This document shows positions 42,208-50,308 of a stretch of DNA of 52,806 nt, one piece after another. The position numbers and the translations under genes are program-made. The notes beneath the pieces were generated by a model that was not told where the DNA came from, ran no database searches, and worked only from the letters and a program-made list of their open reading frames with translations. The stretch is taken from positions 1-52,806 of the forward strand of contig CANHJG010000020.1 of assembly GCA_947461205.1 (NCBI GenBank). The letters are read 5' to 3'. Every line of letters begins with the position of its first letter. The first letter of the stretch is position 1. This stretch comes from Opitutia bacterium. Its GTDB lineage: Bacteria; Verrucomicrobiota; Verrucomicrobiia; Opitutales; Opitutaceae.

Positions 42208-43398
42208 TCAGGAGCCGGTCCGGCGTTTGGTCCGGGCCTTCACGGGGGCGGTGGGTTTGGCGATGGGGATTTCGCCCGTGTATTCGAGTGGGCGCATCAG
42301 CGCGACTTCGTCGCCGAGCGCCAAGCCGGAAACGATTTGGACCCGCCGGGTATCGACGATCCCGATGTCGATCCCGCGCACGTCGAAGGTTTCGCCGGTC
42401 CGCACAAAGACGTAGCGGACCGAGTCGGCGTTGGAAAACACGGCGGACAGCGGCACGGCGGGCACGTTCTCGACGTGGGCGAGGGTGAACATGACGGTGG
42501 CGGACATGCCGGGACGAAGGCGCGGATCGGTTTCGTCGACGACCACGTCGACCGGGAAGACGCGGGTGCGGTCGCCGACGGATTCGGTGGCGATGGTGGC
42601 GATGCGTTTGATTTCGCCGTTGAGCATCATGTTACGCAGCGAATCGACGCGGACGCGGGCGACATCGGTGACTTTCAGGCGGGCGACATCGATTTCGTTA
42701 ATGTTGGTGCGGACCATGAGGGCGCTGAGGTCGGCGACTTCGCCGAGGAGGGTGCCGCCGTTTTGGGCCGCGGCGCTGGTGATGAGCTGGCCTTCGGTAA
42801 GGTCGCGGAGGAGGAGCGTGCCGTCGTGGGGGGCGCGGATGACCGTCTTGGTGAGTTTGTCGCGCAAATTGGCGGCGCGGGCATCGTAGACCGCGGCCTC
42901 GTTTTCGGCCAACGACAGGGTGGTGCGGGTTTCCTCAAAATCCTTCATCGTGACCAGCTCCCGGGATTTCAGGTCCTTCTGCCGGTCGAATTCGCGCTTG
43001 GCGCGCTGCGCCTTCAGTTTGGACGCTTCGATATTGCGGTCGGATTCTTGGATCTGGGTGAGGATATCCTGCTGATCGAGGCGCAGGAGTTCCTGATCGC
43101 GTTTGACTGGTTCTCCATCGGTCACCGAGATCTTCATGATACGGCCGTTGATTTCGGCGCGCAGCTCGGTGGAGAAAACGGCGCGGAGGCGCCCGACGGC
43201 CACGATTTCCTCGGCGATGTTGGCCACCTTGACGGTCGAGGTGGGGATTTTCGCTTCGCGCTTCGTGCCAAACAGCCCTGGGCCGATTTGCTTCCACAGG
43301 GCTCGCCCGCCCCAAATCGCCCCGCCCAGCACGGCCAACGTGATCCCGAGACGGATAATGACTTGGACTGGTTTGGTTTTCTTAGGGGGAGAAGCCAT
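42208..43398 (-). CDS. MacA-like periplasmic adaptor (membrane fusion protein)
   Basis: A 396-residue adaptor with one N-terminal transmembrane anchor (VIIRLGITLAVLGGAIWGG). A lipoyl-like half (VAVGRLRAVFSTELRAEINGRIMKI and VKRDQELLRLDQQDI) precedes a long coiled-coil hairpin near residues 105-175 and the second lipoyl half (KTVIRAPHDGTLL). The beta-barrel and membrane-proximal domains follow. It should link the permease at 40963 to an outer-membrane TolC-type channel, which is not in the window. The ATG at 43398 is preferred over the open frame up to 43437. Confidence 0.9.
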   Translation of the reverse strand: MASPPKKTKPVQVIIRLGITLAVLGGAIWGGRALWKQIGPGLFGTKREAKIPTSTVKVANIAEEIVAVGRLRAVFSTELRAEINGRIMKISVTDGEPVKRDQELLRLDQQDILTQIQESDRNIEASKLKAQRAKREFDRQKDLKSRELVTMKDFEETRTTLSLAENEAAVYDARAANLRDKLTKTVIRAPHDGTLLLRDLTEGQLITSAAAQNGGTLLGEVADLSALMVRTNINEIDVARLKVTDVARVRVDSLRNMMLNGEIKRIATIATESVGDRTRVFPVDVVVDETDPRLRPGMSATVMFTLAHVENVPAVPLSAVFSNADSVRYVFVRTGETFDVRGIDIGIVDTRRVQIVSGLALGDEVALMRPLEYTGEIPIAKPTAPVKARTKRRTGS

Positions 43399-43481
43399 GG
43401 AACGAGTCAAGACGGGCGAGCGGGCTTTTGGAAACACTCGGCTGCGAAATATTAGGTAGAATTTCTTGGCCGGAAAGATCG

Positions 43482-45524
43482 TCAGAATTCCCAGCTCACG
43501 CCGGCGCTCGGCAGGAGTGGGAGTTGGTCGCGGGGTTTGCGCACGTCGGTGATCTGCGTGCCGGTCACCGTCACGCGATGGTCGTAGCTGACGTAGTTGG
43601 TGCGATCATAGGCGTTAAACACGTCGAGGAACACCCGGAGGTCGCCGCGGGAGAGTTTGAAGCGGCGGGTGGCGCGCAGATCGAGCCGATGGTAGTCGGG
43701 GAGGCGCAGGTTGTAGGGGACGGTGTTGGCGGAGACGAGGACGCGGCGGCCGTTGGTGAGGGTCGCGAGCGAATAGACGATGTCGGTCGCGGGCCAGCCG
43801 GTGTGGAATTGCCATGAGGCGCTGAACTGCCAGCGCGGATTGGGCGCGTAGGTGACGTCGGCATAGAAGGTGTGGCGTTGGTCGCGGGCGCGCGGGGTCC
43901 AGCGGCCGGCGAGCAATTCTTCCGTGCGGGCGAGGGCGTAGGAGGCGTTCCAGGTCAGGCGCGGGCCGGTGCGTCCGGCGAGGAGAAATTCGATTCCGCG
44001 GGCGCGCGCGCTTGAGGGGGTGAGGCGGGCGCGGTCGGATTGCGCCTCGGGGAAGAGGTCGTAGCCGTTGTCCAAATTTTCCCAGCGGGGCCGGAGGCGG
44101 GAGGTGAGCCGTTGGTAGGCTTCGACGCGAAGGTTGACGCCGCGGGCGAGGGGATACTCGACGCCGAGGACGCGGTGCTCGGCCAGTTCGGCGCGGCGGA
44201 AGGTCGTGTCCCCGTCGGCGACGGCGAGTTCGTGGAGCCCCTGCGGCTGGCGATAGGCGCCCCACGCGGCCCGCACGGTGGCGCGACCGAGGGTGAGCAC
44301 GGCATTGAGGCGCGGGCTACCTTGGGAGTCGGACGTAAAATCCTGGCGGTCGAAACGCAGCCCGGGCTCGACGACGAGCGCGGCGAAGGGCTGCAGGCGC
44401 GCCGAGACGAAGGCCCCGAACGAATCGCCGGCGGGCTGGAGGGCGGCGTTTACGGTCTCGGTGACGGTGATTTGGCGGCCCGCGCTGACGACCGTGTGTT
44501 GGCGGGAAAGGGTGTAGTCGTAGCGGCTGTCGCCGGATTTAGCCTCGAAACCGGCGCGGACGAGGGCGCGGGGCCCGAGGGCGACCGACCAATCGTTGCG
44601 GGCGCCGAGGATGGTGAGCCGGCGCCGGTCGCGCAGGGAAAAGGGAAATGCGTCGAGCAATCCGAAGCCGCGGCGGTTCCAACCAAGGCGACTGTAAGAA
44701 AGCACGGCCTCGCTCTTGAGTTCGGAACCGAATCTGCCCAGCCAGCGGCCCCAGACGTAGTCGGAGTCGTAGCTGCTTTCGAGGGACGGATTGTTGGTGC
44801 GTTGGTAGGTCAGGGTGTCGCCCGCGTGCAGGGCGTGGAGGGAGAGGGTGTGACCCGGGGCCACCTGGTATCCCACCTGGGCGGACGCATCGTAGTAGCG
44901 GGGCGTCACATCGTCGTCGCGGCCGGCTGCGCGGAGGGCGACGTCCGGATAACCGCGGCGGACGGATGCGAGCCAACGGCCCTGGTTGTTGGCAAATACG
45001 CCGTGCTTGCTGCCCCCGATGCCGGTCAGGCTGAGGCCCAGCGCCGTGTGCGCGGTCGACAGGGATTTGGTTTCCATGACCAGCACGCCGGCGAGGTGAT
45101 TGCCAAACTCGGCGGTGAATCCGCCGGTGGTGAGATCGAGCCGACTAATCGTCTGGGGATCGACGACGGAGAGCGCGCCGTCGACATCCTTGAGGTGGAA
45201 CGGCTCGAGGAGATCGACCCCGTCGAGCCGGGCGAGGAGCTGCCCGTTGGGTGCACCGCGCACCCAGAAACGGGCGCTGAAATCGTCGGCGGCGAGCCCG
45301 GGGAGACGCGCGATGGAGCGGAAAAGATCGTCGCCGACCTGCGGGAGCGTTTCGAGTTCGGCGCTGGTCAGCGTGGCGCCGACGTTGGTGCGCTCCTCGG
45401 CGACGCCGAACTTGCTGGGCGTGACGACGACTTGGGCGAGGCTGACAGGCGGTTCCGCCGCGAAGGCTGGCGCGTGGGCGACGACGGCGAGGGCAAAGAG
45501 GGCGAGGCGTGAAGGGGAACGCAT
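43482..45524 (-). CDS. TonB-dependent outer-membrane receptor
   Basis: A 680-residue receptor with a signal peptide (LALFALAVVAHAPAFA). The TonB-box region (LAQVVVTPSKFGVAEE) and the plug domain (VGDDLFRSIARLPGLAADDFSARFWVRG) include LDGVDLLEPFHL and VSVVDP-type blocks. The 22-strand barrel ends GVSWEF with a terminal Phe, as required for BAM assembly. It is the first gene of a minus-strand set with the MacA/MacB-like genes (83 nt gap). The ligand is unknown; siderophore, corrinoid or polysaccharide fragment are possible. Confidence 0.92.
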   Translation of the reverse strand: MRSPSRLALFALAVVAHAPAFAAEPPVSLAQVVVTPSKFGVAEERTNVGATLTSAELETLPQVGDDLFRSIARLPGLAADDFSARFWVRGAPNGQLLARLDGVDLLEPFHLKDVDGALSVVDPQTISRLDLTTGGFTAEFGNHLAGVLVMETKSLSTAHTALGLSLTGIGGSKHGVFANNQGRWLASVRRGYPDVALRAAGRDDDVTPRYYDASAQVGYQVAPGHTLSLHALHAGDTLTYQRTNNPSLESSYDSDYVWGRWLGRFGSELKSEAVLSYSRLGWNRRGFGLLDAFPFSLRDRRRLTILGARNDWSVALGPRALVRAGFEAKSGDSRYDYTLSRQHTVVSAGRQITVTETVNAALQPAGDSFGAFVSARLQPFAALVVEPGLRFDRQDFTSDSQGSPRLNAVLTLGRATVRAAWGAYRQPQGLHELAVADGDTTFRRAELAEHRVLGVEYPLARGVNLRVEAYQRLTSRLRPRWENLDNGYDLFPEAQSDRARLTPSSARARGIEFLLAGRTGPRLTWNASYALARTEELLAGRWTPRARDQRHTFYADVTYAPNPRWQFSASWQFHTGWPATDIVYSLATLTNGRRVLVSANTVPYNLRLPDYHRLDLRATRRFKLSRGDLRVFLDVFNAYDRTNYVSYDHRVTVTGTQITDVRKPRDQLPLLPSAGVSWEF

Positions 45525-45646
45525 GAAAGAGGGGCTTGCGATGGTGGGAGGCGGAGGAACGGGGGCGAGCACGAACGGTGACGGTGCGGCGGGTCGTGTC
45601 CCGTGCGAACCGGCGGATAAGATGCGCCGGCGCCGTGGGTCCGACC

Positions 45647-45685
45647 CGCGCCTGCGCCCGTGGCCGGCGGGCGGGCGCAGGCGCG
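45647..45685. promoter_or_regulatory. Strong GC-rich hairpin upstream of the TonB receptor
   Basis: A 14-bp perfect inverted repeat (45647-45660 with 45672-45685) has an 11-nt loop, about 125 nt upstream of the receptor ATG. No T-run follows on either strand. It may be a leader structure controlling the receptor operon or a protein site. No known riboswitch core was recognised. Confidence 0.55.
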
Positions 45686-45763
45686 CCCATCATGGAATCC
45701 CCGATAGCCGAATCGTGCCACAACGCCCTAGGAGCCGCGGCGAATCTCGGCTAGGATGGCCGC

Positions 45764-46021
45764 TTGAAAAATCGAGAAGCCGAAGTCGAGGTCGCGGAGG
45801 ATAACTGTGGGCGGTTGATCTGTGCTTGGTGCGTGCCGCCGCGCGACATGGGCGCAGCTCCCGGTTTTCACGCCGGTGAGTTTACCCACGGCATCTGTCC
45901 GGTGTGCCGCAAGCAATACTTTCCCGGGGCGTGCGAAAGCTTGGCGGGTCGCGCCGCCGGCGCCAACGGGGGAGACGGTGGGGGCAGAGTCGGCCAGCGG
46001 GCGGGCGGCGCCGAGGAGTGA
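45764..46021 (+). CDS. Small CxxC-CxxC (zinc-ribbon-like) protein
   Basis: An 85-residue protein with ICAWC near residue 19 and HGICPVCRKQYFPG near 47-60, so two CxxC pairs 30 residues apart that could hold one zinc ion. The HGICPxC form is common in short uncharacterised proteins and at the ends of some regulator proteins. The start is a TTG at 45764 with an AGGA ribosome-site-like sequence 8 nt upstream; the nearby ATG is out of frame. The last 25 residues are Gly/Ala-rich. Function unknown. Confidence 0.6.
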   Translation: MKNREAEVEVAEDNCGRLICAWCVPPRDMGAAPGFHAGEFTHGICPVCRKQYFPGACESLAGRAAGANGGDGGGRVGQRAGGAEE

Positions 46022-46574
46022 GCGCTGAACGGGGCGCTGGGCTGAACGGCCGCGAGCGGGCGTGGCCCAGGCCGGCGCCAGCGCAGTGTTTGGGAGTTTT
46101 TTTGGGGGGACCGAGCGCGGGGGACGGTCGACCGCGCGCAGAGAGCCCAACGCCGGCGCGGCCGCCGTGGTCGGAGGGCGCCACCCGGGGGTGGCGGGCC
46201 GCGGGCAGGTTTCGGGGGAGGCCGCGCCCGGTGCCGGAACGCACCGCGCGGCGGTGCGCCGCACGCGGGACGAGGTCGGGGCGTGGTCAGACCTTGGCTC
46301 CGGCGCTTCAGCCCGGCCCGCCGGACCCTGCGGGCGCGGGTTTTTTTGGGTGACTCGCGTGCCCGCTCGCGTTGCCGTGGGCGGATGACTGAACTTATTC
46401 CGGGAACCATCCGCAGCCACAGCGCCTCCCGGCGACCGGGGCTCGTTCCCTTGTCCCAGGGCCTAAGGCCGACCGTGGATGATGGCGGAGGGGTGGGGAG
46501 CGGAGGGGGCGATGGGCTGGTGCGATGGGCCGCTGGGCGAGGCGTTGGTCACCGGTTGGGCAATCGTTGAATTT
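46022..46574. other. 553-nt very GC-rich gap
   Basis: Frames on both strands here (for example a 230-residue minus frame at 45728-46420) are Arg/Pro/Ala-rich and unlike any protein, so none is called. There are several short inverted repeats, such as gccaccc-ggg-ggtggc near 46180-46197, and T-runs at 46098-46104 and 46341-46347 that could be parts of terminators. A promoter for mpl should lie in the right half. Confidence 0.4.
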
Positions 46575-48017
46575 ATGCGGATCTACTTCATGGGAATTTG
46601 CGGCACCGCGATGGGCAATGCCGCGCTCTTGGCGCGCGCCGCCGGGCACGACGTCTTCGGGGCCGATACGGGCGTCTATCCGCCGATGAGTGACGTCCTC
46701 GCGGCGGCCGGTGTCGGGCTGTACGAGGGCTACGACCCGGCGCGCCTCGGGAAACTGGCGCCCGATCTGGTCGTGATCGGCAACGCCATGTCGCGGGGCA
46801 ACCCCGAGGTCGAATGGCTGCTCGATTCCCGCGCCCTACGCTTCACGTCGCTGCCGGCGATGTTGCACGACTTGGTGCTGCAGACGCGGCGCAACCTCGT
46901 CATCTGTGGCACTCATGGCAAAACCACGACGACGGCGCTCGCGGCGTATCTGCTGCGGGCGGCGGGGTGCGATCCGGGCTTTTTGATCGGCGGAGTGCCG
47001 CAGGATCCGCCGGTCGGCGCCCATCTCGGAGCGGTGGGCGATCCGTTCGTGATCGAGGGCGACGAATACGACAGCGCGTTCTTCGACAAGCGCAGCAAGT
47101 TCATCCACTACGCGCCGCACATCGCGGTGTTGAACAACCTGGAGTTCGATCACGCCGACATTTTCCGCGATCTCGCCGATGTGCAGCGGACGTTCACGCA
47201 CCTGACGCGGATTGTGCCGCGCAACGGCTTCGTGGTGCTGAACGGCGACGACCCCAATCTGCGCGCCCTCGGGCCGATGGGGTGGACGCGGATCGTGCGA
47301 GTCGGAACCGCGGAAGCGTGCGACACGCGGATCGTGGATTTTGCGGAGTCCCCCCGGGGAGCGGAGTTCAAGCTGCTCTGGCGGGGCCAGCCCTGGGCGG
47401 AGGTCAAGTGGTCCCAGCCGGGGCTCTTCAACGCGCGCAACGCGGCGATGGCGGCGACGGCGGCCGGGCTGGCGCTCGACGGGACGAATCCGACCGGGCT
47501 GAAGCCCGATGCGTTGGCCGCGTTTCGCGGGGTGAAGCGCCGGCAGGAAATCTTGCTGGCAACGCCCAGCCTCACAGTGATCGAGGATTTCGGGCATCAC
47601 CCGACGGCGCTGGCCGAGACGCTGCAGTCGTTCCGCTCGCGGTTTCCCGGCGCGACCCTCACGGCGGTATTTGAACCGCGCAGCAACACGGCCCGGATCC
47701 GGGCACTGCAGGCGGCGTTTATGCGGGCGCTGGGGCTGGCCGATGACGTTTATATTGGCGCGGTAAACCGGCCGGAAAAACTCCGCGACGACGAGCGCTT
47801 CGACCCCGAGTCGGTCGCGCAACATCTCGAGGCGCAGGGCGTGGAGGCGCACTATGCGCCGACGAACGCGGCGTTGTTGGAAAAACTGGCGGCGAATCTG
47901 CTCGGGGCGGCCAACGTGCGGCGATCGAAACCGCGGGTGGTCGCGTTTTTTACCAACGGCTCGTTCGACGGAATTATCGCGAAATTCGTGGCTGCGGCGA
48001 AGGGCGGCGAGGGCTAG
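46575..48017 (+). CDS. mpl: UDP-N-acetylmuramate:L-Ala-gamma-D-Glu-meso-DAP ligase
   Basis: Peptidoglycan recycling ligase that joins the recovered tripeptide to UDP-MurNAc. The 480-residue protein is of the Mur ligase family. Its N-terminal domain has RIYFMGICGTAMGNAALLARAAGH (GxCGTxMG is typical of Mpl/MurC). The ATP site is ICGTHGKTTTTALAA, followed by FVIEGDEYDSAFFDKRSKFIHY, which marks Mpl rather than MurC. It continues with IEDFGHHPTAL and VFEPRSNTAR. The ATG at 46575 fits the conserved N-terminus; upstream codons are in the GC-rich gap. Confidence 0.93.
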   Translation: MRIYFMGICGTAMGNAALLARAAGHDVFGADTGVYPPMSDVLAAAGVGLYEGYDPARLGKLAPDLVVIGNAMSRGNPEVEWLLDSRALRFTSLPAMLHDLVLQTRRNLVICGTHGKTTTTALAAYLLRAAGCDPGFLIGGVPQDPPVGAHLGAVGDPFVIEGDEYDSAFFDKRSKFIHYAPHIAVLNNLEFDHADIFRDLADVQRTFTHLTRIVPRNGFVVLNGDDPNLRALGPMGWTRIVRVGTAEACDTRIVDFAESPRGAEFKLLWRGQPWAEVKWSQPGLFNARNAAMAATAAGLALDGTNPTGLKPDALAAFRGVKRRQEILLATPSLTVIEDFGHHPTALAETLQSFRSRFPGATLTAVFEPRSNTARIRALQAAFMRALGLADDVYIGAVNRPEKLRDDERFDPESVAQHLEAQGVEAHYAPTNAALLEKLAANLLGAANVRRSKPRVVAFFTNGSFDGIIAKFVAAAKGGEG

Positions 48018-48510
48018 CGGACCGCGGGCTTTTCGGACGGGACGTGGGTGCAGTCGGACGGGGGGGGGCAGGACGGCAATCAGGTTGCCGAGCTGGCCGG
48101 CGGTTTGGGAACACGAGGGCGGGCGGGGTTTCCGTCGGTTGCCCGGTGGGAGTGGCGACCGGGAAATCGAGCGCGGCGGACACCCACTCGGCGAGCGGCG
48201 CACGGCTCGCGGCGCGCAAGGTGACCACCCCCAGGCGGCGGGGGAGAATTCCGGGTCGACGGGCCGCCGATTTGACCGGAGCCCGGCAGGCCCAACCCGC
48301 GGCGACCGCCAGCCGCGAGGCCCGCCGGGTCGAGGCGGTCGGGCGGGAAATTTTCGCGGCGGGGCGCGGCGGGCCTCGGGGCCGTTGCTGGCCCGGGCCT
48401 GCTGGCCGCCCCGCTGCCGTGCCGAAGGGGGGGGGTATTGTCCGGTACCTCGCCGGTGGCGCGGGTTTTGCGCGATGGAGTCCCGCAGCGGGATGCGTCG
48501 CCGTGGGCGG
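48018..48510. other. 493-nt GC-rich gap with two runs of nine G
   Basis: Holds G9 runs at 48060-48068 and 48427-48435. Between them the minus strand shows a stretch that reads protein-like in one frame (near 48130-48230, RAASRAPLAEWVSAALDFPV) but has no recognisable start or domain. This may be a decayed or phase-variable gene, or simply non-coding. No RNA gene was recognised. Confidence 0.35.
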
Positions 48511-49926
48511 TTACTGCGCCTGTTTGGCGGTCTTGCGGGTGGTGGGTTTCTGGCCGGCCGGCAGCGCGAGCAAATCGTAGTCTTCGTAGCCCGTGATTTT
48601 CACGTCGACGAAGGCCCCAACGGGCAGCGTGAGCGGCACGTAGATGCGGCCGTCGATGTCGGGAGCGTCGGCCTCGCCCCGGGCGACGCCGGGCTCCTCG
48701 ATGAGTGCGCGAAGGGTGCGGCCGGTGAAGGTCTTGCTCACTGCGGCGGCGATTTCCTTCTGAAGTTTCATCACGCGGTGCCAGCGGGCTTCCTTCACCT
48801 TGGGGGCGATCTGGTTTTCCATCTTCGCGCCGCGCGTGCCTTCTTCCTGCGAGTAGCGAAACACCCCGAGGCGTTCGAATTTCGTTTCGCGGATGAACTC
48901 GCAGAGTTCGTCGACGTCGGCCTCGGTTTCACCGGGGAAGCCGACGATGAACGTGGTGCGGATCGCGATGCCCGGGATGCCGGCCCGGATGCGCTGGAGG
49001 AGATCGCGAATATACGCCGAGGAGGTTTCGCGCTGCATCAGGCCGAGCATATGGTCGCTGATATGTTGGAGCGGAATGTCGATGTAGCGGGCGACCTTCG
49101 GGCATTCGGCGATGGTCTTGATGAGTTCGTCGCTCCAGTGCGCCGGGTGCGTGTAGAGCAGGCGAATCCAGAAATCGCCCTCGATGGCGTTGAGCTCGCG
49201 GAGGAGGGTGGTGAGAGCGGAGCCGCGCGAGGAATCGACCGGCGTGCGCGGGTTCGGGCGCTGTTCCCAGGTGTCCATGCCGAAAAAGGTCGTGTCCTGG
49301 GAAATCAGATTCAGCTCCCGGACGCCTTCTTTGACGAGTTGGCGGGCTTCGGCCACGACGCTCTCGATCGTGCGGCTGCGGTGGCGGCCGCGGATCTGCG
49401 GGATGATGCAGAACGTGCACGGGTGGTTGCACCCCTCGGCGATTTTGATGTAAGCGAAATGTTTCGGCGTAAGCCGGAAGCGGGGCGTGTCGTAGTCGGG
49501 GATGTAGGTCGACTTTCCCTCGATGAACAGGAGCGGCGCGGCGTTCTTTTCCCGCTCCTTGGCGAAGAGTCCCTCGATGATGGGCGCCACTTGGGTGACC
49601 TGGTCGAGGCCGATAAACGCGTCCACTTCGTCATGCAGCGAGGCGGAGAGATCTTTGGAGAAGCGCTGCGACATGCAGCCCGCGACGATGAGTTTCTGCT
49701 CTTTGCGGCGTTTCGTCATGCCGCGGGTTTGGTGGACTTCGAGGATGTGACCGATGGATTCTTCCTTGGAGGAATCGATAAACGAGCACGTGTTGACGAT
49801 CACGACGTCGGCTTTCTCGGCATCGGGGATGACGGTCATGCCCGCCTGGTGCAGGTGGCCGACCATGATCTCGGAATCGACGAGGTTTTTGGCGCAGCCA
49901 AGGGAGATGAGACTGACTTTGAGCAT
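48511..49926 (-). CDS. rimO: Ribosomal protein uS12 (S12) methylthiotransferase RimO
   Basis: Radical SAM enzyme that adds a methylthio group to an Asp of ribosomal protein S12. The 471-residue protein has an N-terminal UPF0004 domain with three Cys (SLGCAKNLVDSE, NTCSFI and VAGCMSQ). The radical SAM motif is EGCNHPCTFCIIPQIRG. A TRAM domain at the C-terminus (TLRALIEEPG...DGRIYVPL) completes the normal architecture. SLGCAKNLVDSE and the IPQIRG form distinguish RimO from MiaB. Confidence 0.96.
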   Translation of the reverse strand: MLKVSLISLGCAKNLVDSEIMVGHLHQAGMTVIPDAEKADVVIVNTCSFIDSSKEESIGHILEVHQTRGMTKRRKEQKLIVAGCMSQRFSKDLSASLHDEVDAFIGLDQVTQVAPIIEGLFAKEREKNAAPLLFIEGKSTYIPDYDTPRFRLTPKHFAYIKIAEGCNHPCTFCIIPQIRGRHRSRTIESVVAEARQLVKEGVRELNLISQDTTFFGMDTWEQRPNPRTPVDSSRGSALTTLLRELNAIEGDFWIRLLYTHPAHWSDELIKTIAECPKVARYIDIPLQHISDHMLGLMQRETSSAYIRDLLQRIRAGIPGIAIRTTFIVGFPGETEADVDELCEFIRETKFERLGVFRYSQEEGTRGAKMENQIAPKVKEARWHRVMKLQKEIAAAVSKTFTGRTLRALIEEPGVARGEADAPDIDGRIYVPLTLPVGAFVDVKITGYEDYDLLALPAGQKPTTRKTAKQAQ

Positions 49927-49962
49927 GGCGAAACGGAGGACGGTCGGCGGGGGCGGCGAATG

Positions 49963-49989
49963 AAAAAACCGCGGCCGGAAGACCGCGGT
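49963..49989 (-). terminator. Intrinsic terminator after the small basic protein gene
   Basis: On the minus strand accgcgg-tcttccgg-ccgcggt is followed by a run of Ts. It lies between the 32-residue gene and rimO, so rimO probably has its own promoter or is read at low level. Confidence 0.85.
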
Positions 49990-50017
49990 CAGAGAGCGGG
50001 AGCGGGCCGGGCGAAGC

Positions 50018-50116
50018 TTACTTCTTCTTCGCGGCGAGCTTGGCGCGCGCCTTTTTGCGTTTCAGGTAGGAGGCGCGGCGTTTACGTTTGATGTGCTTGT
50101 TCAGTTGTTGACCCAT
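50018..50116 (-). CDS. 32-residue highly basic protein
   Basis: A very short gene: ATG at 50116, TAA at 50018. The product starts MGQQLNKHIKRKRRAS and ends KLAAKKK, with 16 Lys/Arg in 32 residues. The frame is closed by an intrinsic terminator 29 nt downstream, which supports a real transcript. Such size and charge are typical of small ribosomal or RNA-binding proteins, and the neighbour rimO modifies a ribosomal protein. I do not recognise the family with certainty. It is below the usual gene-calling length limit. Confidence 0.75.
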   Translation of the reverse strand: MGQQLNKHIKRKRRASYLKRKKARAKLAAKKK

Positions 50117-50308
50117 GGTGTTTGGAAGTGTGAACGATCGATGTTTCAGAGCGCACCGGGCGAGTCAAGCGCCGCGGTTCATCCGCGAAAGCGGCGGGAG
50201 GCGAGAAATGAGCGTGACCGCGGGCCGTGGGGCGGGAAGATTACGGTTTCGCAGCGACGGGCGGTTCAAATTCAGGGGCCGCCGCCGAAGCGCTGCCTCA
50301 CCCCGACT

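Noticed and set aside
45525-45763. Cobalamin riboswitch upstream of the TonB receptor
   Set aside because: The conserved B12-box and core sequences were not found in the leader on the minus strand.
45728-46420. 230-residue minus-strand open frame in the gap before mpl
   Set aside because: Low-complexity Pro/Ala/Arg product, overlaps the CxxC protein gene, and has no recognisable start or domain.
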